DNA of 64,000 nt from JAHEEL01 sp963836085 (GCA_963836085.1 CAWIHT010000017.1:8575-72574); one strand, 5' to 3'; shown: positions 50,378 to 63,874, counted from the stretch's first letter. Notes: generated by a model from the sequence alone, not told the origin. Made by a program: numbers and translations.

Positions 50378-53300
50378 CTACCCCGGTTCACCAATGGTGA
50401 AGTTGGTGTTCGCGAAGCCACTCGCATTCCCAGCAGCATCAAACGCACGCACGTTCACCCAATACGGCTGCGGCGACACCGCATCCGGATCGAACGGCAA
50501 CGACCAACTCGTCACCATCCCACCAGGCTCGAACAGCGCCGCAGCCACCGACGTCCGCTCCGATTGCCAATCCGAACCGTCCCACCACTCAGTGGTCTCA
50601 CGGTCATAGACCTCAACCGTCACCGACGCGACACCAACACCATCAGACGCCGACCCCTCAACCAACACCGGAGCCGCAACCGTCGACCAACTCACCGGCG
50701 ACGACACCGACACATCCGGCGGCGTCGCATCACCGATCGTGAAGTTGGTGTTCGCGAAGCCACTCGCATTCCCAGCAGCATCAAACGCACGCACGTTCAC
50801 CCAATACGGCTGCGGCGACACCGCATCCGGATCGAACGGCAACGACCAACTCGTCACCATCCCACCAGGCTCGAACAGCGCCGCAGCCACCGACGTCCGC
50901 TCCGATTGCCAATCCGAACCGTCCCACCACTCAGTGGTCTCACGGTCATAGACCTCAACCGTCACCGACGCGACACCAACACCATCAGACGCCGACCCCT
51001 CAACCAACACCGGAGCCGCAACCGTCGACCAACTCACCGGCGACGACACCGACACATCCGGCGGCGTCGCATCACCGATCGTGAAGTTGGTGTTCGCGAA
51101 GCCACTCGCATTCCCAGCAGCATCAAACGCACGCACGTTCACCCAATACGGCTGCGGCGACACCGCATCCGGATCGAACGGCAACGACCAACTCGTCACC
51201 ATCCCACCAGGCTCGAACAGCGCCGCAGCCACCGACGTCCGCTCCGATTGCCAATCCGAACCGTCCCACCACTCAGTGGTCTCACGGTCATAGACCTCAA
51301 CCGTCACCGACGCGACACCAACACCATCAGACGCCGACCCCTCAACCAACACCGGAGCCGCAACCGTCGACCAACTCACCGGCGACGACACCGACACATC
51401 CGGCGGCGTTTCGTCGGCAACTGGCAGTGAGAAGTTGCTGGTGCTGTTCACGACATTGCCGGAGGTGTCGATGGTCTTGAGGGTCCACCAGTACGGCTGG
51501 GGAGATGGCGCACTCGGATTGAACCCATACGACCAGGTGGCCGACGGCGTTCCCTGGCCGACGACCGAGGCAGCGAGGAACATCCGCTCGCCCTGCCAAT
51601 CCGATCCATCCCACCACAGCGTGGTCTCACGATCGAAGATCTCCACCAGGACTTCAGCTACAGCGACATCGTCGGTCGCCGTTCCCGAAAGCGTGACGGG
51701 GGCAGGCTACGACATCCCAGTTGCCGGGAGCATCAATTGTCTGCTCCGGTGGAGTGCCGTCGTCCGGCGTGAACTCGCGGATCATGACGACCACCGGCGC
51801 GTACGAGGCTGTCGTACCGGGCACTGTGAACAGGTCTGACGAGATGGCGAACGTCCCGTCGGGACCCGGGTTGATCACCTGCCAACGGGCCAGATCGCCC
51901 CGTACCGTGTTGTCCTGAGACTCGAACTGCACCTGGCTCTGGGAAACGACGGTCGTCGTGCCCCCGGAAGCCTCTTCGGCATAGCCCGAGTACCGCACAC
52001 CTGCGATCGAGACGTCGGTCCACGCTTCAGGCGAAGCCGGTGTCGCGGCGTTCGTCGAGAGCACGATCTCGTAGCGCATCGACGGGTTCAGGCCCGCGAA
52101 GTTCAGTTGCCAGACATCGTCGGAGTCGCTGAACCCATAGACGCCGGCCGGATCGACGATTCCATCGAACACATCGAATGCCGGACCTGCTGTGAACGGT
52201 CCGCCATCGTCCGACGACACATCAATCCCCGAGTTGTCCACCTGCAGCGTCGCCCCAACCGTCGCACCGGAGTCGATGTCGATCAGGTCGAACACCGTCA
52301 ACGGGTTGATCGGCATACCGGCCGTACCTTCGGCGATCTCCAGCACATTGGCCGCGTTCGCATCACCATCCGACGACCGGAGATCGATGAACGCCGTCCA
52401 ATTGGCCTGCACCTCGGGTACACCGCAGACCTCGGACGAGAATCCCGATCCACCGCCAGAAGTTCGAAGGCCTGCACCACGTAGCAGTACTCGGTGCCTC
52501 GGACAGACCGGTATCGAGAACCGACGTCTCGTCCTCACCGAACGGTGATCCATCAACCGGGGCATACGTGCCGCCGGTCGGACCGACCTCGAGGTCGTAG
52601 CCGTGCTCGAACTCCACATCGTCCCAGGTCACCTGCAGTTCGGTTGCAGACACCGGCGTGACCGTCAAGCCTGTCGGCATTGCCGGTGCTGTCTGCCATT
52701 GGATCTGGGGATCGTGTCGCCGTCATCGTCCGGCTGATACGCATACCCGGCTGTTTCCGGATCGATCAGACCCGTCGCGAATCCAGCAACCCATTCCCAC
52801 CCGTCAGTAACACTCGTATCGGCAACTGCCACCACATCCGGATCCCCCGAACCGTGGATATTGACCCACACCTCAGAATCCTGCGCCGCGAGACCCGTCA
52901 CCTCATCGGCATCCGGATCGACACCCGTCAACTCAAGCGCCGTCACCGTATGGCGCTTCGTCTCCGACACGCCGAGATGACTCACCGTCACAACATCACC
53001 GGCCACAAGATCCCACATGAATGTCGGATCGTTCAGATAGAGATTGAAATCGCCCGGCTCTTCCCCATCCGGCACACCGTCACTCACCGGAACCGTCCAC
53101 GACTCACTCCCGGCAGTACCGAAAACCGATACCTCCAAGTCCCCGCCGCTCCACTGATGACCCCACACCTGATCCGACACCGGATCAACATTGAAGAAAT
53201 ACTGCGGAGCCTGCGTCGGCCACTGGATCTGCGTCTGGTCACCGTCATCATCCGGCTGATACGCATACCCAGCCGTATCAGGACCAATATCGCCGAACGG

Positions 53301-56300
53301 CGCAATCCACACACCCGTCCCGTCAGCCGTCACCATCTCGTCCTCAGCCATCGACCCGTGGATATTGACCCACACATCCGAATCCGCCGCAGCAGCCCCG
53401 GTCACCGTATTCGCATCCGCATCGACAGCCGTCAACGCCAACTCGGTCACCACATGGGACTTCTCCACCGATGTCCCTGACACGTCACCCGTCAAGGTCA
53501 CCAAATCGCCAGGCAATATCTCGACACCATCAGGTATCACGAAATCGACACCCGTCTGGTCCGGACCCCAATCCGGCCTATCCACCGACGCCTCGAAACC
53601 GGTATAGAACACCGGCCTCCAACTATCAGGACCATCAGGATGCTGCACCGTCAACGTCACAACCACAGTGGCAGGCCACTGATGCCCCTGCACACTCTGC
53701 TGACTCGTACCCAAGACAATATTGTCCAGAGACATCACCGCATCGGAATACGTAGGACAGCCATAGACCTGGATCTTGTCGATATACGTCACCGGGTCTA
53801 TAAACGTTGCGCCCACATACTGCTCAACGCCATCAACCCAAATGTCATACGTGCCCAGAACCCAGTCGATGTTCCTCAACTCGATCCGATACCACGTATC
53901 CACATTCGCCGCCATGATCGGTTGATACACAACCCCCGTCGACTCGTCGAGCCAACGCAGATTCCCGTTGTGGTAACTGATACGAGCCATGAAACTCTCA
54001 GCATCGCTCGATCGAAGCTGGACAGCCAAACCACTGTCATGTGACGTGTCCCCCTCAACATAGAAGTCATAACCGAAACGATCCGGCGTCTGACGACCAA
54101 ACGGACTCCACTGGCCATTGCAATCGCCCGTACCGTTGAGGTTGGTCTGCCCCACAAACATCCCACCATTCGGATTCACCGGAACCCCAACAGCAGTCAT
54201 CACACCATGACCAAACCACCCATCCGCAACGCCATCCTCAAAATCGTCAACCACCGACCCATAACCCGGATCCACCACAAAACTCTGCTCCGGCGGCGGC
54301 GGCGGCCATTGGATCTGGGTCGCGTCGCCGTCATCGTCCGGCTGATACGCATACCCGGCTGTTTCCGGATCGATCAGACCCGTCGCGAATCCAGCAACCC
54401 ATTCCCACCCGTCAGTAACACTCGTATCGGCAACTGCCACCACATCCGGATCCCCCGAACCGTGGATATTGACCCACACCTCAGAATCCTGCGCCGCGAG
54501 ACCCGTCACCTCATCGGCATCCGGATCGACACCCGTCAACTCAAGCGCCGTCACCGTATGGCGCTTCGTCTCCGACACGCCGAGATGACTCACCGTCACA
54601 ACATCACCGGCCACAAGATCCCACATGAATGTCGGATCGTTCAGATAGAGATTGAAATCGCCCGGCTCTTCCCCATCCGGCACACCGTCACTCACCGGAA
54701 CCGTCCACGACTCACTCCCGGCAGTACCGAAAACCGATACCTCCAAGTCCCCGCCGCTCCACTGATGACCCCACACCTGATCCGACACCGGATCAACATT
54801 GAAGAAATACTGCGGAGCCTGCGTCGGCCACTGGATCTGCGTCTGGTCACCGTCATCATCCGGCTGATACGCATACCCAGCCGTATCAGGACCAATATCG
54901 CCGAACGGCGCAATCCACACACCCGTCCCGTCAGCCGTCACCATCTCGTCCTCAGCCATCGACCCGTGGATATTGACCCACACATCCGAATCCGCCGCAG
55001 CAGCCCCGGTCACCGTATTCGCATCCGCATCGACAGCCGTCAACGCCAACTCGGTCACCACATGGGACTTCTCCACCGATGTCCCTGACACGTCACCCGT
55101 CAAGGTCACCAAATCGCCAGGCAATATCTCGACACCATCAGGTATCACGAAATCGACACCCGTCTGGTCCGGACCCCAATCCGGCCTATCCACCGACGCC
55201 TCGAAACCGGTATAGAACACCGGCCTCCAACTATCAGGACCATCAGGATGCTGCACCGTCAACGTCACAACCACAGTGGCAGGCCACTGATGCCCCTGCA
55301 CACTCTGCTGACTCGTACCCAAGACAATATTGTCCAGAGACATCACCGCATCGGAATACGTAGGACAGCCATAGACCTGGATCTTGTCGATATACGTCAC
55401 CGGGTCTATAAACGTTGCGCCCACATACTGCTCAACGCCATCAACCCAAATGTCATACGTGCCCAGAACCCAGTCGATGTTCCTCAACTCGATCCGATAC
55501 CACGTATCCACATTCGCCGCCATGATCGGTTGATACACAACCCCCGTCGACTCGTCGAGCCAACGCAGATTCCCGTTGTGGTAACTGATACGAGCCATGA
55601 AACTCTCAGCATCGCTCGATCGAAGCTGGACAGCCAAACCACTGTCATGTGACGTGTCCCCCTCAACATAGAAGTCATAACCGAAACGATCCGGCGTCTG
55701 ACGACCAAACGGACTCCACTGGCCATTGCAATCGCCCGTACCGTTGAGGTTGGTCTGCCCCACAAACATCCCACCATTCGGATTCACCGGAACCCCAACA
55801 GCAGTCATCACACCATGACCAAACCACCCATCCGCAACGCCATCCTCAAAATCGTCAACCACCGACCCATAACCCGGATCCACCACAAAACTCTGCTCCG
55901 GCGGCGGCGGCGGCCATTGGATCTGGGTCGCGTCGCCGTCATCGTCCGGCTGATACGCATACCCGGCTGTTTCCGGATCGATCAGACCCGTCGCGAATCC
56001 AGCAACCCATTCCCACCCGTCAGTAACACTCGTATCGGCAACTGCCACCACATCCGGATCCCCCGAACCGTGGATATTGACCCACACCTCAGAATCCTGC
56101 GCCGCGAGACCCGTCACCTCATCGGCATCCGGATCGACACCCGTCAACTCAAGCGCCGTCACCGTATGGCGCTTCGTCTCCGACACGCCGAGATGACTCA
56201 CCGTCACAACATCACCGGCCACAAGATCCCACATGAATGTCGGATCGTTCAGATAGAGATTGAAATCGCCCGGCTCTTCCCCATCCGGCACACCGTCACT

Positions 56301-59300
56301 CACCGGAACCGTCCACGACTCACTCCCGGCAGTACCGAAAACCGATACCTCCAAGTCCCCGCCGCTCCACTGATGACCCCACACCTGATCCGACACCGGA
56401 TCAACATTGAAGAAATACTGCGGAGCCTGCGTCGGCCACTGGATCTGCGTCTGGTCACCGTCATCATCCGGCTGATACGCATACCCAGCCGTATCAGGAC
56501 CAATATCGCCGAACGGCGCAATCCACACACCCGTCCCGTCAGCCGTCACCATCTCGTCCTCAGCCATCGACCCGTGGATATTGACCCACACATCCGAATC
56601 CGCCGCAGCAGCCCCGGTCACCGTATTCGCATCCGCATCGACAGCCGTCAACGCCAACTCGGTCACCACATGGGACTTCTCCACCGATGTCCCTGACACG
56701 TCACCCGTCAAGGTCACCAAATCGCCAGGCAATATCTCGACACCATCAGGTATCACGAAATCGACACCCGTCTGGTCCGGACCCCAATCCGGCCTATCCA
56801 CCGACGCCTCGAAACCGGTATAGAACACCGGCCTCCAACTATCAGGACCATCAGGATGCTGCACCGTCAACGTCACAACCACAGTGGCAGGCCACTGATG
56901 CCCCTGCACACTCTGCTGACTCGTACCCAAGACAATATTGTCCAGAGACATCACCGCATCGGAATACGTAGGACAGCCATAGACCTGGATCTTGTCGATA
57001 TACGTCACCGGGTCTATAAACGTTGCGCCCACATACTGCTCAACGCCATCAACCCAAATGTCATACGTGCCCAGAACCCAGTCGATGTTCCTCAACTCGA
57101 TCCGATACCACGTATCCACATTCGCCGCCATGATCGGTTGATACACAACCCCCGTCGACTCGTCGAGCCAACGCAGATTCCCGTTGTGGTAACTGATACG
57201 AGCCATGAAACTCTCAGCATCGCTCGATCGAAGCTGGACAGCCAAACCACTGTCATGTGACGTGTCCCCCTCAACATAGAAGTCATAACCGAAACGATCC
57301 GGCGTCTGACGACCAAACGGACTCCACTGGCCATTGCAATCGCCCGTACCGTTGAGGTTGGTCTGCCCCACAAACATCCCACCATTCGGATTCACCGGAA
57401 CCCCAACAGCAGTCATCACACCATGACCAAACCACCCATCCGCAACGCCATCCTCAAAATCGTCAACCACCGACCCATAACCCGGATCCACCACAAAACT
57501 CTGCTCCGGCGGCGGCGGCGGCCATTGGATCTGGGTCCGGTCGCCGTCATCGTCCGGCTGATACGCATACCCGGCTGTTTCCGGATCGATCAGACCCGTC
57601 GCGAATCCAGCAACCCATTCCCACCCGTCAGTAACACTCGTATCGGCAACTGCCACCACATCCGGATCCCCCGAACCGTGGATATTGACCCACACCTCAG
57701 AATCCTGCGCCGCGATACCCGTCACCTCATCGGCATCCGGATCGACACCCGTCAACTCAAGCGCCGTCACCGTATGGTCTTTGAACAACGATCCCGTATC
57801 AGACACCTCGACAAGATCACTCGCCACGATGTCATAGATACCGGACAGGTCCAGATGGAAGTTGCCACCCGAATCCGCGACCGCCGGCCACGACGAATCG
57901 CCAATCGACACCGACACCGCACCCGGCGTCCACTCGTTACCCCACACCTGATCACCAACCGGATCCACCGTGAACGACGTCTGCGGCGTCTGCCACCACA
58001 CCTCAGTCCGATCACCATCAGGATCCGACGTCTCCTCCTGCCACGCCGAACCATTCACCCCAAACCCAAGCGTCTGCGACATCGTCGCCGACCACGCCGT
58101 CGAAGACGAGAACCCGGCCGTCACCGGCACAGCCCCCTCAACATGGATCTGCACCTGCACGTCACCATTCGCCTCGACACCGGTCCCGGACACAAAACTC
58201 CCAGCAGGATCAACCGGCAACGTCACCGCCAGATCCAACACCACCGTCTCCTTCGGCGGCACCGGATCCGGATCTGCCTCATCCGACACCCGCACAAACA
58301 TGCCAGGCTCCAAATTGAACGCAGGAACCTCCTCACCCAGATTCAGCCAGAACGACCCGACGATTCTCCATCGCCGGATCACCAGCCGCAGCAACATCAA
58401 CCGACCACGAATCCAACGGCGACCCGGAACCATCCGAACCAACACCGTAGATCTCGACCAACACCGACCCACCGGCAGGCCACTGCCAACCCGCCACCTG
58501 ATCATTCACCGGATCCACCGCAAAATGATTCTCCGGACCAGGCTCGTCTGGTGGGAAGTAGTCGACAGTCAGAAGTGGAGGGACGGTGCCCTCAGCTGAG
58601 TCGAACCGCCACGAGTCGTCCGTCGTCGGCGGCAGGAACGCCCAGCCGTAGTTCGTTGCGCCATCCGCCCACGCTTGGAGGTCCGCGGTCACATCGATCG
58701 CTGAGGTCTTGACGAGACCGCCCGGAGTGCTGCTCTCCGCGACTACCTCGGCCTCGGCTCCATCGGCCTGGATACCGTTCACCCAGCTATTCCAGGAATC
58801 GACCTGGGCCTCATCGATCTTCCACGGCTGGAGCATCCGATGCAACACGGCGCCGTCACCCGAGTTCGTGACATTGACCTCAATCGTCGCAGCCTCAATC
58901 GTCGAACCGGCCGGAACCTGACTGGCCTCACCACCGAAGATGTCATCGAAGCGCAACAGGATATGGTTCTCAGTGACGAGGTCGACAATCAGAGTTGCAG
59001 CGGTCGAGTTGTCGTCATCGCGATGATCGTCAGGGGTAGCCGTAGCGTCGAGGAATGTGTCCACCGTCGCCGCATAGCCACCGATGCCCTGCTGGAACGA
59101 CGCCGCCAACGGAACCGGCTCCATCACGTATTCCACATGCAACAACGGGGCCATTGTTGGCTCACTGTCGTGCGCTTCGGCGATCCGCTGCCCTTCACCG
59201 TTCACAAACAGTGCCATCGCATTGCCACTCGCCCATCCGCCACGGTCCACGATCTCCTGCACGACGCGCGAGATATCACTCGACTGATGTGTTCCGCCTA

Positions 59301-62126
59301 TCGACGTCCACGCATCCGGTTCCCACAACGCGTCAGCAGCCGTCTGCGTCCGAGACGTGATGTTGGCGCTCGTCGCCTCGAACCTCAGGGCGTCGTCGAC
59401 GTCCTCCCCTGAGATCCACAACACCGTCGGATCGATGGTATCCAACTCATCAACCGTGAACTCAAGATACGCGGCCGTAATCGTCGCACCCTGCGGCACT
59501 CCGACACCCTGGAACCGCATACCAACCATCTGATCACCGACATTGGCCGTATCGAGATCACGCACAAACTCCAGGTCCGAACTGTCCAGATCCACAAACC
59601 CAGCATTGGTCCCGTCGAGATCCTCTTCAGCGTCATCGTCGTCATGGTTCACACGAACCTCAACCGTCGTGGGTGCCTCGACGATGTCGTAGGTGTGTGT
59701 CACCTCGGTCGTCGACTCGGCGCCGTTCTCGGCGTTCACTGTGAACTCGATGCCGGCGCCGAGCGTCGACGTGTCGAGCGGTGAACCATCCGCAAGCGGA
59801 CCGTCACATGACGTGATGTTCGATTCGAGGTCACCACACGAGTAGTCGATCGTCACGACGTCGCCCTGGTTGTATGACGCACCATCGGCCGGTGTCACCA
59901 GATTCACAGCCGGAGGCGTGACGTCCGTATCCGAATACGTCTCCAACATGAACGCCGCCATTGCATAGCCCTTGGTACCGGGATACGCCTCGTCCCATTC
60001 GGAGGTCACCGTGAACTCACCATCGGGGCCCGGATCGATATCGATCCACCGTGCGACATTCCCATCCTGAGAGTTGTCACCAATCGAGAACGACACCGAA
60101 CCATCCGGATTCACCACAACGCCCGTTGACGAGTCAGCTGTCGACGCAGCCACGCCATCAATCGTCACCCGCGTCCACCGCTCGCCCGGATAGCCAGGCG
60201 TGTTGTTGGCCTCGTTGTACCGGTTCGCTGACAACGTCACCGAATACCGCTCCGACGACTCCAACCCGGAGAACGTCAACGTCGCCGATTCGCCTGTCTC
60301 CAACTGATCCGTCCCGGCCAGATCCACAATCTCGTCAAACGCCAGAGACGCGTCAGACACCGGATTCGCGACCGGACCACCATCCGGATGCGAGGTCACA
60401 GTACCCACCGTGGTACCAGACACCGTCACCGGCAACACCGTCCCGGAGACGGAGTCCACCAACGAACCCGACTCGGAATAGTCGAAATCCGTCACATCCG
60501 GCGGATTCGCAGCACCACCAAGCGTATTCATGTCGTTATACGCAACCCACACATCAGGGATCGCCACAACCGAACCCGACACGCCGACATTCACCGTCGA
60601 CGCACCCGCACTCGTATGCTCAATATCGCCAAACGGGGTGCCCTCAGACGCCGCATTCATCCGCACGAACACATCACCACCCGCAGCAGGCAACGCCACC
60701 GAAGGACCAAACGTGCCACCACTCGACAGCGACACCTCGAAATCGGCCGGCGCCGTCACTGTGATGTCCTCGGTCAGATTCCTGCCAACCACCGAATACG
60801 ACTGCTCGTCGGACGGCACAACCGGCTCACTGCTGAACTCACTCAACGGTGTCCCCGACACACTGATCGTCGGATCCAGGGTGTACTCGACGACGAGCAT
60901 CGGAGCCCCATTGCCGCTGTCAAAGTCGTAGGACTTCGCCACGCGCGTGCCAATGCCGCCAATGATGAACGCCAGGGCGTTGCCGCTGGACCACCCGGCG
61001 CGGTCAACAATCTCTTGAACGACCGGGGAGATGTCGCTCGTCGCCTGCGGGGCGTCAACCGCGTTCCAATCACCCGGTGACCAGTCCACCCAAGCAGAAG
61101 TCGTTGGTCGAGTCGAGATGTTCTCGGCCACGTCTGTGAATGTCGTCGCGTCGTCCGTGGCTTCGCCGTGGATGTAGACGGACGTCGTTCCGGAGGATGT
61201 CTCGTCGACTTCGAAATCGATGTAGGCAGCGGTGATCACAGCACCTGCCGGAATCGCGACTCCGGCAAATCGAATCCCGACCAACTGATTCAGCACTCCG
61301 TCCGTGACGATCTCCAGATCGGTGCTCGTCAGGGACATGTTCCCTGGATCCTGCGTACCGCCGCTGACCAACTCTTCGGCGTCGTCGGAGCTCTGGCTCA
61401 CTGTGACAGCAATCGAGCTGACGTCCGGATCGGTGAATCTCACCGTCAAGACCGGCCGGTTCGTAGCCGTGCCATCCTCCGACGAGTCGAACTGCCATGA
61501 GTCGTCGGCGTCCTGCATCCAGACCCACCCGTGATTGGGGTCACCATCCGACCAGGCCTGGAGGTCGGCCGTTACGTCGATCTCAGCCGCGCCAAGCCCG
61601 CTCCCCGGGCTTCCGCTCTCCGACACCGAAGCGGCTTCGAGATCGTCGGTATCGATCCCGTTGCCCCAATCCGACCACGAATCGATGTCCGACCACGGCT
61701 CCAGCATGCGGTAGAGGTCGGCACCGACATCGCTCGTGTTCGTGACATTGATGCCGAGAGTCGCCGAACTGATCGTTGATCCGAGGGGGATCTGTCCCGC
61801 GGCGCTGCCGAAGATGCCGTCGAAGCGAAGCAAGACTTGCTTCACCTCCGACTCGGGGACGTTGTTGAGGAGATCAACGATGAGTGTGGTGTTTGCCGAG
61901 TTGTCGGCATCCGGTGCGCCCTCGTTCAATATCGTGTCCGCCGTCCCCGAATACCCATCGACGCCTTCCTGGAATGACACAGGAACGCCCGCTTCCGCCG
62001 CGAAGGCAGCACGATCAACGTGGCGGCGATCATCGCCATCACGAGAAGGATCTGAAGGGCGTTGCGCACCAAGATGTGCGGTGCCTTCTCGAAGGGCAGG
62101 AGGGAAATCGGGCGCGTGGCCATCAT
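50378..62126 (-). CDS. Giant secreted repeat protein, ~3,900 residues (few frameshifts)
   Basis: Start ATG 62126 or 62123, after GAGAGG; membrane/signal segment LVRNALQILLVMAMIAATLIV. A shift near 62010 enters a long ORF. Order: DNRLRE domain (LLRFDGIFG, LYRMLEPW), VQEIVDRAGW domain, Ig-like APADFEVSLSSGG, WVAYNDMN domain, Ig (PAVNLVTPADGASY), second VQEIVDRGGW and DNRLRE domains, then FAVDPVNDQV modules. After a shift near 58360 come three near-identical 536-residue units, each with a concanavalin-like DDFEDGVADGW...WYRIELRNIDW...YDIWVDG domain. Then, after shifts near 52700, 52470 and 51690, FN3, another WVAYND-like domain, and four Ig-like VEVYDRETTEWWDG repeats to TAG 50378. No LPXTG or anchor seen. 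Probably an adhesin or matrix protein. Sister of the protein at 22.8-30.7 kb. Confidence 0.72.
50397..51410 (-). repeat. Three 342-bp tandem units encoding Ig-like domains
   Basis: GTGAAGTTGGTGTTCGCGAA recurs at 50398, 50740 and 51082, exactly 342 bp (114 codons) apart, with essentially identical sequence between. Each unit encodes VSSPVSWSTVAAPVLVEG, VTVEVYDRETTEWWDGS and YWVNVRAFDAAGN. A diverged fourth unit lies at 51410-51690. Confidence 0.95.
52716..57775 (-). repeat. Three near-identical 1,608-bp tandem units plus a partial fourth
   Basis: The marker GTCGCCGTCATCGTCCGG stands at 52716, 54324, 55932 and 57540, spacings exactly 1,608 bp (536 codons). The three full copies look identical by eye. 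The partial copy (57540-57775) differs near its start (GTCCGG for GTCGCG) and at GATACC for GAGACC near 57716, then diverges after CACCGTATGG. Each unit holds two related half-modules (VTALELTGVDPDADEVTG and VTELALTAVDADANTVTG) around one concanavalin-like domain. Confidence 0.95.
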
Positions 62127-62573
62127 CAATGGTTCCTCTCAAAGTGTGGCGTGGGCAATCACGCCGTGGATCCAACGGTGGTCGGTCCGCCCTGCGCGGG
62201 CAGCCAGCACACAGTCAATTGGGACGAGGCATTCCAGCAAAACAGATGACACGACCCCCGGTCTGTCATAGACCCCGCCTTCGCCGAATATGCCTCATCC
62301 CTGGTTTAGGGGAGGGGGTCACCAGCGACAAGGGCCAAAAGGCCTTTCGGGAACGATGGCAGCCTCATATCGGCAACCCGTCTGGGTGCCACCAGAACGG
62401 ATGCCGGACGTGCCGACGTGCAGAGGAATGGCATGCGTCGGGAGCCACAGTTGAACAGGGATACGGGATGCACGGGTGCGGATCGTGCATGCGCACATCC
62501 GTGCGGGGCGTCATTTGCCCAGCGCACTGATCCGTCACAACCCGAGCGGCGTTCGTAGACACGAAGGCCCGTG
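62127..62573. other. Non-coding region upstream of the giant gene, with a strong hairpin
   Basis: No gene seen between the metK stop and the giant-gene start. GCACGGGTGCG (62470-62480) can pair with CGCAC-AT-CCGTGC (62492-62504) across an 11-nt loop with one 2-nt bulge, about 70 nt after metK. It may terminate metK, although no T-run follows. Remaining sequence presumably holds the promoter and a leader for the giant gene; GAGAGG before the ATG is its ribosome site. Confidence 0.45.
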
Positions 62574-63758
62574 CTAGGCGCCCGTTGCCGACCTCAGGTC
62601 GTTGGTGCGGTCGGTGTTTTCCCACGTGAACGTGCCCGGTCCGGCTTCGCCGGGTCGACGTCCGAAGTGTCCGTGGTAGGCGGTCGGTTCGAAGATCGGA
62701 TGCGCAAGATCAAGTTGAGCGATGATCCCGCTCGGCGTCAGGTCAAACACGTTCAAGACGGCGTCTTCAATCAGCGACTCGTCGACGCGTGCGGTGCCGT
62801 GGCAGTCGATCGAGACAGCCGTCGGGTCGGCGACACCTATGGCATAGGAGAGCCGGAGTTCGCATTCGTCGGCAAGGCCGGCAGCGACAACATTCTTGGC
62901 TACGTACCGGGCCATGTACGAGGCCGAGCGGTCGACCTTCGAGCTGTCTTTGCCAGAGAATGCACCGCCGCCGTGGCGGGCCCATCCGCCGTAGGTGTCG
63001 ACGATGATCTTGCGCCCGGTCAGGCCGGTATCACCCTCGGGTCCGCCGGTCTCGAACCTCCCTGTGGGGTTGAACAGCACCGTCGCTCCATCGTTCCACC
63101 ACTCACCCATCGCCGGCTTGACCACCTGTTCGACGACGAGTTCACGGAGATCGTCCTGGCGATCGTTCCACATCGGATGGTGCTGCGTCGACAGAAGCAC
63201 CGACTCGACGCGCTTGGGCCCGTCGTCATCCCACGTCACCGTGATCTGCGACTTCGCATCGGGTCGGAGTCCCTCGACGAGGCCCGCCTCGCGCACTGCT
63301 GCCTGTTGAGCGACGAGGCGGTGGGAGAGGACGATCGGCAGTGGCATCAGCTCTTCAGTCTCGTTCGTGGCGTACCCGAACATCAGGCCTTGGTCACCGG
63401 CGCCGAGCGCCTTGTCACGGTCGACGCCGCGAGCGATGTCCAGTGACTGCTCCTGCATGACGACTCGAATCTCGGCTCCGTCCGGATCGAACCCCGTCCC
63501 GGGACCCGAGTAGCCGATACGGCGGATGGTGTCCCGAGCTCGCTGTTCGATCTGTTCGTCGAGATCGGCGGGGAGATCGAGTGCGCGGATCTCACCGCCA
63601 ATGATGAGGAGCCCACCGGTGATGAACGTCTCGCACGCCACCCGCGCATGGGGATCAAAACTGAGCGCATAGTCGAGCACGGAGTCGCTGATGCGGTCGG
63701 CGACCTTGTCCGGGTGTCCCATCGAGACCGATTCAGAGGTGAAGCGACGGCGACGCAT
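62574..63758 (-). CDS. metK: S-adenosylmethionine synthetase
   Basis: Intact. The ATG at 63758 (M-R-R-R-R-F-T-S-E-S) with AAGGAG before it gives 394 residues, the normal length. Makes SAM from methionine and ATP as a cytosolic tetramer. Motifs: GHPDKVADRISDSVLD (ATP/metal), GAGDQGLMFGYATNE (signature 1), GGGAFSGKDSSKVDRSASYMARY (signature 2, P-loop-like) and CELRLSYAIGVADP. A housekeeping gene, and the only clear one in the window. It ends 448 bp before the giant-gene start on the same strand. Confidence 0.97.
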   Translation of the reverse strand: MRRRRFTSESVSMGHPDKVADRISDSVLDYALSFDPHARVACETFITGGLLIIGGEIRALDLPADLDEQIEQRARDTIRRIGYSGPGTGFDPDGAEIRVVMQEQSLDIARGVDRDKALGAGDQGLMFGYATNETEELMPLPIVLSHRLVAQQAAVREAGLVEGLRPDAKSQITVTWDDDGPKRVESVLLSTQHHPMWNDRQDDLRELVVEQVVKPAMGEWWNDGATVLFNPTGRFETGGPEGDTGLTGRKIIVDTYGGWARHGGGAFSGKDSSKVDRSASYMARYVAKNVVAAGLADECELRLSYAIGVADPTAVSIDCHGTARVDESLIEDAVLNVFDLTPSGIIAQLDLAHPIFEPTAYHGHFGRRPGEAGPGTFTWENTDRTNDLRSATGA

Positions 63759-63874
63759 TGCTGTGGTGCTCCTTGGGCAGCTTGGTGCGGGTCCCCTCGA
63801 ATCACGCCGAAGGGCCAATGGCCGCTTAGGGTAGACCGCGGCCGACACCGACAGCGGCAACAGAATCGATACAC

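Noticed and set aside
50397..51410. CRISPR-like direct repeats
   Set aside because: Units are 342 bp with no short-repeat/spacer pattern, stay in one reading frame and encode an Ig-like domain.
52680..58712. Repeated plus-strand ORFs of 76-429 residues across the 1,608-bp array
   Set aside because: They are Arg/His/Pro-rich antisense frames of the giant minus-strand gene; no start sites or family motifs.
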